Position numbers and translations under genes: made by a program
Shown here: piece by piece, positions 1 through 8,696 of the stretch
How the letters are laid out: each line of letters opens with the position of its first letter
How positions within the stretch are numbered: the stretch's first letter is position 1
NCBI RefSeq assembly: GCF_015560805.1
Contig: NZ_JADMSO010000003.1
Location: 186,001 to 250,000, forward strand
Length of the DNA stretch: 64,000 nt
Reading direction: 5' to 3'
Origin: Mediterraneibacter glycyrrhizinilyticus
GTDB lineage: Bacteria; Bacillota; Clostridia; Lachnospirales; Lachnospiraceae
Notes under the pieces: generated by a model
The model's database searches: none
What the model was told of the DNA's origin: nothing
Seen by the model: the letters and a program-made list of their open reading frames with translations, nothing else

Positions 1-204
1 GACGAGATGGCGATCGGTATGGTCAACCAGAAAACGACAGCAGTCCGTCTGATCCCGGTGATCGGAAAAGATGTAGGAGAAATCGCGGAGTTTGGAGGAC
101 TTCTCGGATATGCGCCGATCATGCCGGTCAATGAATTCGGCTGTGATGCATTTATCAGCAGAAAAGGAAGAATACCGGCTCCGATCCATAGTTTCAAAAA
201 TTAG
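1..204 (+). CDS. UPF0210/PFL-like (DUF711) family protein, C-terminal fragment
   Basis: The window opens inside this gene. The frame is open from base 1, leaving the last 67 residues and a stop at 202-204. The tail carries the features I know from the end of the UPF0210 (DUF711, PFL-like) family: [10 protein letters not shown], then [15 protein letters not shown], then the closing [11 protein letters not shown]. Full members are roughly 450 residues and usually follow a small ACT-domain protein (UPF0237), which would lie upstream and out of view. The biochemical function of the family is not established. The gene ends 17 bases before the degV-like start and is probably co-transcribed with it. 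Confidence 0.8.
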   Translation, partial: DEMAIGMVNQKTTAVRLIPVIGKDVGEIAEFGGLLGYAPIMPVNEFGCDAFISRKGRIPAPIHSFKN

Positions 205-221
205 CACAGAAAGGAAGCGAC

Positions 222-1085
222 ATGAAAAAAATAGCGATCATGACAGACAGCAACAGTGGGATCACACAGGAAAAGGGCAAAGAACTGGGAATCTGTGTTC
301 TGCCGATGCCGTTCTTTATCAATGAGAAGCTGTATTTTGAAGATATTACACTGACACAGGAAGAATTTTACAAATATCTGGAAGCGGATGCGGACATTTC
401 CACTTCCCAGCCGTCTCCGGGAGATGTGATGGAACGCTGGGATCAGCTGCTGGAAGAATATGATGAGGTCGTACATATCCCGATGTCCAGCGGTTTGAGC
501 GGATCTTGTGAAACCGCGATGACATTGGCGCAGGATTATGACGGGAAAGTGCAGGTGGTGAACAACCAGCGGATTTCCGTGACGCAGGAGCAGGCGGTTT
601 ATGATGCGATGCTTTTGCGGGATGCAGGAAAAGACGCCTCGCAGATCAAAGAGATCCTGGAGGCGGAAAAGTTTGAGTCTACGATCTACATTACCGTAGA
701 TACGCTGAAATATTTAAAGAAAGGCGGTCGGATCACTCCGGCAGCGGCAGCGCTCGGAACGGTATTGAATCTGAAGCCGGTTTTGCAGATCCAGGGAGAA
801 AAGCTGGATGCGTTTGCAAAAGTACGCGGATGGAAAGCGGCAAAGCGTACGATGCTCAAGGCAATTGAGGCGGATCTGAAAGAACGTTTCAAAGGAAAAG
901 AAGATCAGCTTGTATTGGGCGTTGTGTGCACATGCAGCAAGGAAGACGCAGCGGAATGGAAAGAAGAGATCCATACGATGTTTCCACAGTTTGAGATCAT
1001 GGAAGCTCCGCTGTCTTTGAGCGTTGCATGCCATATCGGTCCGGGAGCGATGGCGGTGACTTGTACGAAGAAAGTGAAGATCTGA
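222..1085 (+). CDS. DegV family fatty-acid-binding protein
   Basis: A 287-residue protein of normal length for the DegV family, which binds fatty acids and in Firmicutes can present them to a fatty acid kinase. Family motifs are in order: MTDSNSGI near the N-terminus (residues 7-14), TSQPSPGD in the ligand loop (about 66-73), MSSGLSGSC (about 92-100), LKYLKKGGRI in the middle, and HIGPGAMAV near the C-terminus. The start is the ATG preceded by AGAAAGGAAG at 209-218. It follows the DUF711 gene closely and is followed by inverted repeats. The specific lipid and any kinase partner cannot be read from this window. Confidence 0.9.
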   Translation: MKKIAIMTDSNSGITQEKGKELGICVLPMPFFINEKLYFEDITLTQEEFYKYLEADADISTSQPSPGDVMERWDQLLEEYDEVVHIPMSSGLSGSCETAMTLAQDYDGKVQVVNNQRISVTQEQAVYDAMLLRDAGKDASQIKEILEAEKFESTIYITVDTLKYLKKGGRITPAAAALGTVLNLKPVLQIQGEKLDAFAKVRGWKAAKRTMLKAIEADLKERFKGKEDQLVLGVVCTCSKEDAAEWKEEIHTMFPQFEIMEAPLSLSVACHIGPGAMAVTCTKKVKI

Positions 1086-1112
1086 CGATACGCGTGTGCG
1101 CTTAAAAGATTG

Positions 1113-1158
1113 CAGCGTCCGTGTACAAAAGGCGTATTTTTCTTGTACACGGATGCTG
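1113..1158. repeat. Inverted repeat between degV-like gene and tmcAL
   Basis: Arms at 1113-1128 and 1143-1158 share CCGTGTACAA/TTGTACACGG and pair over 16 positions with one G-T wobble, around a 14-base T-rich loop. No T-run follows either arm, so it is not a textbook Rho-independent terminator, but it sits where the degV transcript should end. It could stabilise the 3' end or act with the second stem at 1173-1213. Confidence 0.5.
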
Positions 1159-1172
1159 TTGACAGGAAAGAG

Positions 1173-1213
1173 ATAACCAGAGGAACCTTATATTTTAAGG
1201 ATCCCCTGGTTAT
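1173..1213. terminator. Stem-loop at the convergent end of tmcAL
   Basis: Arms at 1173-1189 and 1197-1213 (ATAACCAG... and ...CTGGTTAT) pair with two mismatches around a short AT loop. The stem overlaps the tmcAL stop codon. On the plus strand it is followed by ACTCATTTTTAAAA, giving a weak T-run. It probably ends both converging transcripts. Confidence 0.5.
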
Positions 1214-2471
1214 ACTCATTTTTAAAAGCTGTTTTATACTTGTCTGTCACAACGGACGTGTAAAGATTAGAAGCTAAAACATCCTGCGTCAGCATTTTCT
1301 GTCCGGATTCCGGGAGATGTCCGGCGTCATACAGGCGGGTGAGCAGCGGAAGCTTTCCGTGCCTGGCGGCTGCGGAGATCACTTTTTCCGAGTCTTTCCG
1401 AAAGCCAAGAAGATGGGCATAATAATGAAAATGATCGGAAGTATAGGCGGCGACATTTTTCTTTTTGATCCCCAGCATAATATGCAGCAGCGCCCGGTTG
1501 ACACGGGTCTGCGTGAGCTCCCGTGTTTTCAGAAGTTCGCAGAACTGCTGGTAGTGAAAATAATGATTGAGCTGCGCGCAGATCCGGTTGGCAAGTTCCT
1601 GAGAAACATCCATGTATCGGATCAGGGAATCCGGTTTTTTGTTGAGCAGTTTATACTTTAAAATGAGAGAAAAATCATTCTGGCAGATCGGATACTGGAT
1701 CCTGTGATGATCTTTTAATAATTCCAGACAGGATTCCGGAACCTGATGTTCCAACTCACCGAGGATATGGTGTATCCCGGAAGATTCCGGCTGACCGGCA
1801 TGGTCGATATGAACCGCGGAACCGGAGTAGGCGAGCAAGGAACGGATCGCGGAAGCGGAGCTGTAGGAATCGTGCAGATCCGGATCGTGATAATGTGCTC
1901 CGCGCCGGGCGATCGTGTACGGTATGATCCGGCTTTTCTGACGCTTCAGGGCTTTTAAATATTCGATCCCGAGAATATTGTTCGGATCGTTTAAGAGGAA
2001 AGAGCAGTCGTTTCCGCGGAGACATGCGGAGACGGCTTCCTGCCGTGCCATGGGATAGGAAGCTCCGTTTTTTAAATGGAACCTAAGGACGGTTCGGTAA
2101 AGTTCCGGTTCCTCCACGAGAAGATCGGCGATCTGCGAAAGACTTTCGAGGTCGTTACACTCACTGCCGAATACAAGCGTATCGACGATGCCGAGCCGAT
2201 CGAGAAGAGAAACAGCGCCCTCTGCGAATAATTCCGCGCTGCCGGTCGCATAGCAGACAGGAAGTTCAAAAACCGCGGAAGCACCGCATTTTAATGCCAT
2301 TTCCGCTCGGAGACGTTTGGGCATGCATGCGGGAATCCCGCGCTGTACATAGTCGCCGCTCATCACAACGACTGCGTGGTCGGCGCCTGTGATTTTTTTT
2401 GCCTGCTCGATATGATAGCGGTGTCCGTTATGGAATGGATTGTACTCAGCGATTAATCCGACAATTTTCAT
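1188..2471 (-). CDS. tmcAL: tRNA(Met) cytidine acetate ligase (nucleotidyltransferase)
   Basis: A 427-residue member of the TmcAL/YlbM family, which uses ATP and acetate to make N4-acetylcytidine at the wobble base of elongator tRNA-Met in Firmicutes. The N-terminus has the nucleotidyltransferase signature GLIAEYNPFHNGHRYHI with the HxGH motif at residues 14-17, then VVMSGDYVQRG, and FELPVCYATGSAELFAEGAV, all typical of the family. Length is normal. It is transcribed against both neighbours. A stem-loop lies at its 3' end, and its start sits about 95 bases from mgtE, so the two genes are divergent. Confidence 0.93.
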   Translation of the reverse strand: MKIVGLIAEYNPFHNGHRYHIEQAKKITGADHAVVVMSGDYVQRGIPACMPKRLRAEMALKCGASAVFELPVCYATGSAELFAEGAVSLLDRLGIVDTLVFGSECNDLESLSQIADLLVEEPELYRTVLRFHLKNGASYPMARQEAVSACLRGNDCSFLLNDPNNILGIEYLKALKRQKSRIIPYTIARRGAHYHDPDLHDSYSSASAIRSLLAYSGSAVHIDHAGQPESSGIHHILGELEHQVPESCLELLKDHHRIQYPICQNDFSLILKYKLLNKKPDSLIRYMDVSQELANRICAQLNHYFHYQQFCELLKTRELTQTRVNRALLHIMLGIKKKNVAAYTSDHFHYYAHLLGFRKDSEKVISAAARHGKLPLLTRLYDAGHLPESGQKMLTQDVLASNLYTSVVTDKYKTAFKNEYNQGILKI

Positions 2472-2481
2472 AAGAATCTCC

Positions 2482-2510
2482 TTGTATATCTTTTTGAGAA
2501 CTATTATACT
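2482..2510 (+). promoter_or_regulatory. Putative sigma-A promoter for mgtE
   Basis: TTGTAT at 2482-2487 and TATACT at 2505-2510 are separated by 17 bases. It lies in the divergent gap between tmcAL and mgtE, about 57 bases before the mgtE start. I see no M-box-like magnesium riboswitch; the leader is too short for one. Confidence 0.55.
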
Positions 2511-2567
2511 ATAAAAGATGGTAAAAAAACATCAAGAAAAATGAAATGAACGAAAGCGGGGGACGTA

Positions 2568-3902
2568 ATGAAGAAAGAACAGGTCGAAGAACTGCTTGAA
2601 AAGAGGGAGTTCAAAGAATTAAAAGAATTGCTGGAAACGATGCACCCCGTTGATATTGTAGAGATTTTAGAGGACATTGAGCAGCGGCAGATGATCCTGA
2701 TCTTCCGGCTTCTGGCGAAAGAAGAGGCGGCGGAAGTATTTACGGATATGAATAGCGATATGCGTGAATATCTGATCAATGCATTGACAGACTCGGAGTT
2801 GGAAGAGGTCATGGATGAGATGTACCTTGACGACTCGGTCGACGTACTGGAAGAGATGCCTGCCAATGTGGTAGACCGTCTGCTGTCGGTAACCGACGAG
2901 GAAACAAGACAGAAGATCAATGCGCTTCTGCAGTATCCGGAGGACAGCGCGGGAAGCATCATGAATGTGGAGTATATCAGCCTGCGCAAAGAGATGACGG
3001 TGGAAGAAGCGATCTTGAAGATCCGGCAGGTTGGTATCAACCGGGAGACGATCTATACTTGTTATGTGACAGAGAAGAAAAAACTGATCGGGGCGGTGGA
3101 CGTCAAGGATCTTCTGACGGCCGGCGAGTCCAGATTGATCGAAGAGATCATGGATGAAAATGTACTTTGTGCCCGCACGTTAGATGATCAGGAAGAGGTG
3201 GCAAGCAAGATCCGGAAATACGGTCTTGTTGCGATCCCGATCATCGATCACGAGAATTGTCTTGTCGGAATCGTTACGGTTGACGACGCCATGCTCGTTA
3301 TGCAGGAAGAGACAACGGAAGATATCAGCATGATGGCCGGTGTCAGCCCGAACGAAGATTCGTATTTCGGTACGTCCGTTTTTCAACATGCGAAGAACCG
3401 GTCGCTGTGGCTGATGCTTCTGATGCTTTCGGCAACGGTCAGCGGCGAGATCCTGGCGCATTATGAAAAGGCAATGGCGGCGATGCCGGTGCTGATCACT
3501 TTTATTCCGATGCTGATGGGAACAAGTGGAAACAGCGGATCTCAGAGTTCTACGATGGTGATCCGGGGACTCGCCGTGGGAGAGATCCAGTTTAAAGATT
3601 TTTTCAGGGTCGTATTTAAAGAGATCCGGGTGGCTCTGATCGTCGGAGTGCTGCTTGCGATCGTCAATGGAATCCGCGTATATCTGATGTATGATCAGGA
3701 TCTGACGCTTGCGATCGCCATTGGCGTTACGATGATCGCCATTGTATGCATGGCGAAATGTGTCGGCTGTACGCTTCCGCTTCTGGCAAAAAAGATCGGA
3801 CTCGATCCGGCGCTGATGGCGGCGCCGCTGATCTCCACGATCATGGATACTTGTACGATCCTGATGTATTTCGCGATCATAACTGCATTGTATCGAATGT
3901 AA
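2568..3902 (+). CDS. mgtE: Magnesium transporter MgtE
   Basis: A 444-residue protein with the complete MgtE layout: an acidic helical MgtE_N domain (about 1-130) containing MHPVDIVEILEDIE, two CBS domains (about 130-255) that sense cytosolic magnesium, and a C-terminal channel domain of about five membrane helices (about 285-444). The transmembrane signature PMLMGTSGNSGSQSSTMVIR is present. The protein imports magnesium through the cytoplasmic membrane and is gated by the N and CBS domains. The ATG follows GAAAGCGGGGGACGTA. A strong terminator follows directly, so it is probably monocistronic. Confidence 0.95.
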   Translation: MKKEQVEELLEKREFKELKELLETMHPVDIVEILEDIEQRQMILIFRLLAKEEAAEVFTDMNSDMREYLINALTDSELEEVMDEMYLDDSVDVLEEMPANVVDRLLSVTDEETRQKINALLQYPEDSAGSIMNVEYISLRKEMTVEEAILKIRQVGINRETIYTCYVTEKKKLIGAVDVKDLLTAGESRLIEEIMDENVLCARTLDDQEEVASKIRKYGLVAIPIIDHENCLVGIVTVDDAMLVMQEETTEDISMMAGVSPNEDSYFGTSVFQHAKNRSLWLMLLMLSATVSGEILAHYEKAMAAMPVLITFIPMLMGTSGNSGSQSSTMVIRGLAVGEIQFKDFFRVVFKEIRVALIVGVLLAIVNGIRVYLMYDQDLTLAIAIGVTMIAIVCMAKCVGCTLPLLAKKIGLDPALMAAPLISTIMDTCTILMYFAIITALYRM

Positions 3903-3930
3903 AGGCTGCGTTTGCAGCCTTTTCGCTTTT
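3901..3930 (+). terminator. Rho-independent terminator after mgtE
   Basis: AAGGCTGC and GCAGCCTT pair around GTTT, followed by TTCGCTTTTT. It begins at the mgtE stop codon and separates mgtE from the pta promoter. Confidence 0.85.
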
Positions 3931-3980
3931 TATATAGAAAGCGAAATAAAATTGTTCTTAAAAATGCACATGAATCCCAC

Positions 3981-4009
3981 TTGTATACAGTATTTCTTTG
4001 CGCTATAAT
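3981..4009 (+). promoter_or_regulatory. Sigma-A promoter for pta-ackA
   Basis: TTGTAT at 3981-3986 and TATAAT at 4004-4009 with a 17-base spacer, 38 bases before the pta start codon. Confidence 0.8.
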
Positions 4010-4046
4010 GAAGAAAGTGAGAAAAAAGGAAAGGTGGTTTTTAACC

Positions 4047-5045
4047 ATGGGATTTATTGATGAGATCAAAGCAAGAGCAAAAGCAGACGTAAAGACGATC
4101 GTGCTTCCGGAGACAGAAGACGAGAGAACTTATAAGGCAGCGGAAGCCGTACTGAAAGAGGGTACTGCAAAGCTGATCCTTGTAGGAAGCAAGGAAGAGA
4201 TCGAGAAAAACGGAGCCGGTTATGATCTTACAGGCGCACAGATCGTAGATCCTGCGACAAATGACAAGACAGAAGCATACATTGCGAAGCTTGTAGAATT
4301 GAGACAGAAAAAAGGTATGACAGAAGAACAGGCAAGAGAACTGCTTCTGAACAACTATTTATATTACGGTGTTATGATGGTAAAAATGGGAGATGCGGAC
4401 GGAATGGTTTCGGGTGCATGTCACTCCACAGCAGATACACTGCGTCCGTGTCTGCAGATTTTGAAGACCAAACCGGGAACAAAGCTTGTTTCCGCATTCT
4501 TCGTAATGGTTGTTCCGGACTGCGAGATGGGAGCAGAGGGAACGTTTGTATTCGGAGATTCCGGTCTGGAACAGAATCCGGATCCGGAGAAACTTGCACA
4601 TATCGCAGTTTCTTCCGCAGCATCATTTGAACTGCTGACAGGAAAAGAGGCCGCAGTCGCAATGCTTTCCCACTCCACAAAAGGAAGTGCAAAGCATGCG
4701 GACGTAGACAAAGTCGTAGAAGCTACCAAGATCGCAAAAGAGCTTGCACCGGAACTGAAATTAGACGGAGAACTGCAGCTTGACGCGGCGATCGTACCGT
4801 CTGTCGGAGAGTCAAAAGCTCCGGGAAGCCCGGTTGCGGGACATGCCAACGTATTGATCTTCCCGGATCTGGATGCCGGAAATATCGGATACAAACTGGT
4901 ACAGAGACTGGCAAAAGCGGAAGCTTACGGACCGCTGACACAGGGAATCGCAGCTCCGGTCAACGATCTGTCCCGCGGATGCAGTGCAGAAGACATCGAA
5001 GGTGTCATTGCGATCACAGCCGTACAGGCTCAGGCACAGAACTAA
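4047..5045 (+). CDS. pta: Phosphate acetyltransferase
   Basis: A 332-residue short-form Pta that converts acetyl-CoA and phosphate to acetyl phosphate and CoA. It works with AckA to make ATP and acetate in fermentation. The C-terminal signature runs through VGESKAPGSPVAGHANVLIF and then PDLDAGNIGYKLVQRLA and GPLTQGIAAPVNDLSRG, all family hallmarks. I place the start at the ATG at 4047, where AAAGGTGG sits about 10 bases upstream. The frame is open further back to 3912, but that would run through the promoter and mgtE terminator. ackA follows 72 bases downstream, the usual clostridial pairing. Confidence 0.96.
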   Translation: MGFIDEIKARAKADVKTIVLPETEDERTYKAAEAVLKEGTAKLILVGSKEEIEKNGAGYDLTGAQIVDPATNDKTEAYIAKLVELRQKKGMTEEQARELLLNNYLYYGVMMVKMGDADGMVSGACHSTADTLRPCLQILKTKPGTKLVSAFFVMVVPDCEMGAEGTFVFGDSGLEQNPDPEKLAHIAVSSAASFELLTGKEAAVAMLSHSTKGSAKHADVDKVVEATKIAKELAPELKLDGELQLDAAIVPSVGESKAPGSPVAGHANVLIFPDLDAGNIGYKLVQRLAKAEAYGPLTQGIAAPVNDLSRGCSAEDIEGVIAITAVQAQAQN

Positions 5046-5117
5046 AAAAATTATCCGGAATGGATGAGGAACTTAGGACGGTTCCTATAAAGAATGATAT
5101 GTGGAGGATATAGAAAA

Positions 5118-6308
5118 ATGAACGTATTAGTTATCAATTGCGGAAGTTCATCATTGAAATTCCAGTTAATCAATTCTGACACAGAGGCAGTTCTGGCAAA
5201 AGGACTTTGCGAGAGAATCGGGATCGACGGAAGACTGACATATCAGCCGGCAGGCGGAGAAAAAGAAATTTTCGAGAAAGCAATGCCGACTCATACCGAA
5301 GCGATCCAGTTTGTGATCGATGCCTTGACGAATGAAAAGACAGGAGTCGTAAAGAGCCTGGACGAGATCGGAGCTGTCGGACACCGTGTCGTACACGGCG
5401 GAGAGAAATTTGCACAGTCCGTTGTGATCACCGAGGAAGTAAAGAAAGCAGTTACAGAATGTAACGATCTGGCGCCGCTTCACAATCCTGCCAACCTGAT
5501 CGGTGTAGAAGCATGTGAGAAGCTGATGCCGAATACACCGATGGTCGCAGTTTTTGATACCGCTTTCCACCAGACAATGCCGGAAAAAGCATATATGTAC
5601 GGACTTCCGTATTCTTATTATGAAAAATACAAAGTAAGACGTTATGGTTTCCACGGAACAAGCCACAGCTTTGTGTCCAAACGGGCGGCAGAGATTGCAG
5701 GTGTTCCGTATGACCAGACAAAAACGATCGTCTGCCATCTTGGAAACGGGGCAAGCGTATCTGCCGTATTAAACGGAAAATCTGTGGATACTTCCATGGG
5801 ACTGACTCCGCTGGAGGGACTTGTCATGGGAACACGTTCCGGTGATATTGACCCGGCGATCCTGGAATTCATTGCAAAGAAAGAGAATCTGGATATTGAG
5901 GGACTGATGAAAGTCCTGAATAAAGAATCCGGTGTATACGGACTTTCCAACGGTGTGTCCAGTGATTTCCGTGACCTGACTGCCGCAGCGGCAGAGGGAC
6001 AGAAACCGGCACAGATCGCATTGGAAGTATTTGCATACCGTGTGGCAAAATATGTCGGTGCGTATACTGCTGCAATGAATGGCGTGGACAATATCGTATT
6101 TACGGCGGGAATCGGAGAGAATGTCGTACAGGTTCGTGAAGAAGTCTGCCGGTACCTCGGATTCCTCGGAATTGAGATTGACAACGAAAAGAATGCGATC
6201 CGCGGAGAAGAAGTTGTGATCTCCACTCCGGATTCCAAAGTGAAAGTTATGGTTGTTCCGACCAACGAAGAACTTGCGATCGCTCGAGAGACCGTAGCGC
6301 TTTTATAA
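5118..6308 (+). CDS. ackA: Acetate kinase
   Basis: A 396-residue acetate kinase of the ASKHA fold that makes ATP from acetyl phosphate. Motifs include the N-terminal [15 protein letters not shown], the region [11 protein letters not shown], the phosphate-binding [19 protein letters not shown] and FTAGIGENV. The start is the ATG at 5118, preceded by GTGGAGG at 5101-5107. The 72-base gap after pta has a small GGAAC/GTTCC hairpin but no clear T-run, so read-through from pta is likely. A separate promoter for the next cluster lies downstream. Confidence 0.97.
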   Translation: MNVLVINCGSSSLKFQLINSDTEAVLAKGLCERIGIDGRLTYQPAGGEKEIFEKAMPTHTEAIQFVIDALTNEKTGVVKSLDEIGAVGHRVVHGGEKFAQSVVITEEVKKAVTECNDLAPLHNPANLIGVEACEKLMPNTPMVAVFDTAFHQTMPEKAYMYGLPYSYYEKYKVRRYGFHGTSHSFVSKRAAEIAGVPYDQTKTIVCHLGNGASVSAVLNGKSVDTSMGLTPLEGLVMGTRSGDIDPAILEFIAKKENLDIEGLMKVLNKESGVYGLSNGVSSDFRDLTAAAAEGQKPAQIALEVFAYRVAKYVGAYTAAMNGVDNIVFTAGIGENVVQVREEVCRYLGFLGIEIDNEKNAIRGEEVVISTPDSKVKVMVVPTNEELAIARETVALL

Positions 6309-6347
6309 TCGGCTATTACGAAAAAATTAAAATGTGATAATTTCATA

Positions 6348-6375
6348 TTGACAAACACATTTTACATGATATAAT
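6348..6375 (+). promoter_or_regulatory. Sigma-A promoter for the yceD-rpmF cluster
   Basis: A consensus TTGACA at 6348-6353 and TATAAT at 6370-6375 with a 16-base spacer, 28 bases before the yceD start. It probably drives yceD-rpmF. Confidence 0.85.
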
Positions 6376-6403
6376 AGTTTAGGTGTGAATAGGAGTAATA
6401 GCA

Positions 6404-6931
6404 ATGGTGATTAACCTATCAGACGTATTGTCAGAGCAGCATAAACCGATTGATGTGACAGTATCTTTTGAATTGAAAGAGATCCGCATGAAGAGCGGTG
6501 TGTTTCCGATTATTGAAAAAGATCCGGTACATGTCAGAGTATCTCACAGGAAGAACAAGGAACTGGAGATTCAGGCAGAGACACGTGTGTCAGTCCTGAT
6601 TCCGTGTGACAGATGCTTAAGTGAGGTGAAAGAGGAGATCCCGCTTTGTTTTATGAAGCAGGTCGACCTTGGCACATCGGATGCTGAACTGCCAGAGGGA
6701 TTCGACGAATCCAATTTTATTGACGGATATTATCTTGACGTGGACAAAATGCTCTATAACGAGATATTGGTGGGATGGCCGACAAAAGTTCTTTGCAGTG
6801 AAGACTGTAAGGGCATTTGCAGCGTTTGTGGTCAGAATCTAAATGAGGGTACCTGTGACTGTGAAGACACAGGACTTGACCCAAGAATGTCAGTTGTCCG
6901 TGATCTGTTTAAGAATTTTAAGGAGGTGTAA
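6404..6931 (+). CDS. YceD family protein (DUF177)
   Basis: A 175-residue DUF177/YceD protein, nearly always encoded just before rpmF. In bacteria and plastids the family is linked to 23S rRNA accumulation. The C-terminal half has two CxxxC/CxxC-like pairs (CSEDCKGICSVCG, then GTCDCE), a metal-binding pattern often seen in Firmicutes members. The end DPRMSVVRDLFKNF is also typical. The start is the ATG after TAGGAGTAATAGCA. The rpmF start follows 3 bases after the stop, so translation is probably coupled. Confidence 0.9.
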   Translation: MVINLSDVLSEQHKPIDVTVSFELKEIRMKSGVFPIIEKDPVHVRVSHRKNKELEIQAETRVSVLIPCDRCLSEVKEEIPLCFMKQVDLGTSDAELPEGFDESNFIDGYYLDVDKMLYNEILVGWPTKVLCSEDCKGICSVCGQNLNEGTCDCEDTGLDPRMSVVRDLFKNFKEV

Positions 6932-6934
6932 CCT

Positions 6935-7114
6935 ATGTCTATCTGTCCAAAGAATAAATCTTCAAAAGCTAGAAGAGATAAGAGAAGAGCTAACTGGAAG
7001 ATGAGCGCTCCGAACCTGGTGAAGTGCCCGAAGTGCGGAGAACTTATGATGCCTCACAGAGTATGTAAGGCATGCGGCAGCTACAATAAAAAAGAAATCA
7101 TAGCTGTTGACTAA
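6935..7114 (+). CDS. rpmF: 50S ribosomal protein L32
   Basis: A 59-residue basic protein that reads MSICPKNKSSKARRDKRR, then NLVKCPKCGEL and HRVCKACGSY, and ends EIIAVD. The CxxC...CxxC zinc-ribbon (CPKC and CKAC) marks the zinc-binding form of L32. AAGGAGG at 6920-6926 is well spaced from the ATG. It overlaps nothing and is followed immediately by a strong terminator. It lies between yceD and plsX, as in many bacteria. Confidence 0.96.
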   Translation: MSICPKNKSSKARRDKRRANWKMSAPNLVKCPKCGELMMPHRVCKACGSYNKKEIIAVD

Positions 7115-7125
7115 GAATGACGGTG

Positions 7126-7163
7126 AAAATGCAGAGAACCCGAGTGGTTGCTCTGCATTTTTT
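7126..7163 (+). terminator. Rho-independent terminator after rpmF
   Basis: AAAATGCAGAG and CTCTGCATTTT pair around a 14-base loop and are followed by further T residues. The first 89-bp repeat begins one base after the T-run. Confidence 0.9.
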
Positions 7164-7164
7164 A

Positions 7165-7253
7165 TATAGGCGACGAGCCAAAGTCCGGGCTTGCCCGAGA
7201 CCTTGGCGACTGCTTACAATCCCGGAATGTGCCTTTTGGCACTTCCGGTGGTT
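7165..7253 (+). repeat. 89-bp structured intergenic repeat, copy 1
   Basis: Near-identical to 28276-28364 (2 differences) and 39483-39571 (3 differences). It can fold into two hairpins. The first pairs GCCAA with TTGGC outside an inner CGGGC-TT-GCCCG stem. The second pairs CCGGAA-GTGCC with GGCAC-TTCCGG around TTTT, with one bulged T. There is no open reading frame worth naming in it. It lies between the rpmF terminator and the plsX ribosome binding site. Confidence 0.9.
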
Positions 7254-7345
7254 GTATATTTTTCATGTGTGGGAACCATCTTTTGTTCTTGATTTTTAGA
7301 GGGATGTTTAGTAGAATTAATAGAAGCAGCAAAGGAGGAAAAAAG

Positions 7346-8374
7346 ATGTCCGAGATGACGGTAGTTGCACTGGATGCCATGGGCGGTGATAATGCGCCGA
7401 AAGAGATGATAAAAGGTGCGGTTGAGGCAGTGCAGAAGCGCAGCGATATAAAAGTGTTATTGGTAGGAAAGCAGGATCTGATCGAGGAAGCGCTCGCCGG
7501 ATATACATATCCGAAAGAGCAGATCGAGGTGGTGCATGCATCAGAGGTGATCGAGACGGCAGAGCCGCCGGTGCTTGCGATCCGCAGAAAGAAAGATTCG
7601 TCTCTTGTGAAAGCGATGCAGCTTGTGAAGAATAAAGAGGCGGATGCGCTTGTTTCAGCAGGAAGTTCCGGAGCGATCCTTGTAGGAGGTCAGGTGCTTG
7701 TAGGCAGGATCCCGGGAGTGAACCGGGCGCCGTTAGCCCCGTTGATCCCGACGGCAAAGGGAATGTCACTTTTGATCGACTGCGGGGCGAATGTCGATGC
7801 CAGACCGGCACATCTTGTCCAGTTCGCAAAGATGGGTTCCATTTATATGGAACATGTGATCGGAAAGAAGAATCCGACGGTAGGGATCGTCAACATCGGA
7901 GCGGAGGAAGAGAAAGGAAATGCGCTCGTGAAAGAGACGTTCCCGCTTCTGAAAGCGTGCAAAGACATCAACTTTGTGGGAAGTGTGGAAGCGAGAGACA
8001 TTCCGTCCGGAGCTGTGGACGTGGTAGTCTGTGAAGCGTTTGTAGGAAACGTGATCCTGAAATTATACGAGGGAGTCGGGGCAACATTGATCCGAAAAGT
8101 GAAACACGGTATGATGGCAACCCTGCGTTCAAAAATCGGAGCGCTTCTTGTAAAACCGGCATTAAAGGCTACATTAAAAGATTTTGACGCCAGTGAATAC
8201 GGCGGAGCGCCGCTTTTGGGATTGAACGGACTGGTTGTCAAGACACACGGAAGCTCCAAAGCGAAAGAAGTGTGTAATTCCATTATTCAGTGCGTGGCAT
8301 TTAAAGAACAGCAGATCAATGAGAAGATCCGCGTATCGATCGAAGCTGCGTCGGAAGAAAAAAAGGAAGATTAA
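7346..8374 (+). CDS. plsX: Phosphate acyltransferase PlsX
   Basis: A 342-residue PlsX, which turns acyl-ACP into acyl phosphate for phosphatidic acid synthesis; PlsY, also encoded in this window (19362), uses the product. The N-terminus reads VVALDAMGGDNAP, a family signature, followed by SAGSSGAILVGGQVLVGRI and LLIDCGANVDARP. I choose the ATG at 7346, 7 bases after AAAGGAGG, rather than in-frame codons back to 7148 that lie in the repeat. acpP follows 21 bases later and rnc, smc and ftsY continue the run. I see no FapR operator. Confidence 0.95.
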   Translation: MSEMTVVALDAMGGDNAPKEMIKGAVEAVQKRSDIKVLLVGKQDLIEEALAGYTYPKEQIEVVHASEVIETAEPPVLAIRRKKDSSLVKAMQLVKNKEADALVSAGSSGAILVGGQVLVGRIPGVNRAPLAPLIPTAKGMSLLIDCGANVDARPAHLVQFAKMGSIYMEHVIGKKNPTVGIVNIGAEEEKGNALVKETFPLLKACKDINFVGSVEARDIPSGAVDVVVCEAFVGNVILKLYEGVGATLIRKVKHGMMATLRSKIGALLVKPALKATLKDFDASEYGGAPLLGLNGLVVKTHGSSKAKEVCNSIIQCVAFKEQQINEKIRVSIEAASEEKKED

Positions 8375-8395
8375 ATCGGGAAAGGAATCAAAGTC

Positions 8396-8626
8396 ATGGA
8401 ATTTGAAAAATTACAGAAAATCATTGCAGAGGTTATGAATGTTTCAGAGGAGGAGATCCGTCCGGAGACAACGTTTGTAGATGATCTGGGAGCGGATTCT
8501 CTTGATGTATTCCAGATTATCATGGGAATCGAGGAAGAATTTGATATTGAGATCGACAACGAGGAAGCTGAGAAGATCAAGACCGTACAGGACGCGGCAG
8601 ACCAGATCAGAAAAGTTGTAGAATAA
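8396..8626 (+). CDS. acpP: Acyl carrier protein
   Basis: A 76-residue acidic carrier protein with the phosphopantetheine site [15 protein letters not shown]; Ser in GADSLD carries the 4'-phosphopantetheine arm. It carries growing acyl chains in fatty acid synthesis and supplies PlsX. Helix II reads through [16 protein letters not shown] as in housekeeping ACPs. The ribosome binding site GGGAAAGGA lies upstream at 8379-8387. A compact terminator follows at 8650-8671, before rnc. Confidence 0.95.
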   Translation: MEFEKLQKIIAEVMNVSEEEIRPETTFVDDLGADSLDVFQIIMGIEEEFDIEIDNEEAEKIKTVQDAADQIRKVVE

Positions 8627-8649
8627 TGAATTGATAGAATGTGAACCGG

Positions 8650-8671
8650 AAAAGCCCTTGGAGGGCTTTTT
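8650..8671 (+). terminator. Small terminator between acpP and rnc
   Basis: AAAAGCCC and GGGCTTTT pair around TTGGA and are followed by one more T. It would reduce read-through from acpP into rnc. It also argues against an rnc start as far upstream as 8631. Confidence 0.65.
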
Positions 8672-8696
8672 CGATTTGATGAGAAAGGAACGGTCG

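Noticed and set aside
2472-2567. Possible M-box magnesium riboswitch before mgtE
   Set aside because: The leader is only about 95 bases long and shows no such fold or terminator.
2084-5085. A shared 10-mer AGGACGGTTC in tmcAL and in the pta-ackA gap
   Set aside because: The first copy is ordinary coding sequence and the second is part of a small hairpin. The similarity does not extend, so it is probably chance.
7254-7345. Possible FapR operator ahead of plsX
   Set aside because: The TTTAGTAGAATTAAT stretch is only loosely similar and lacks the needed symmetry.
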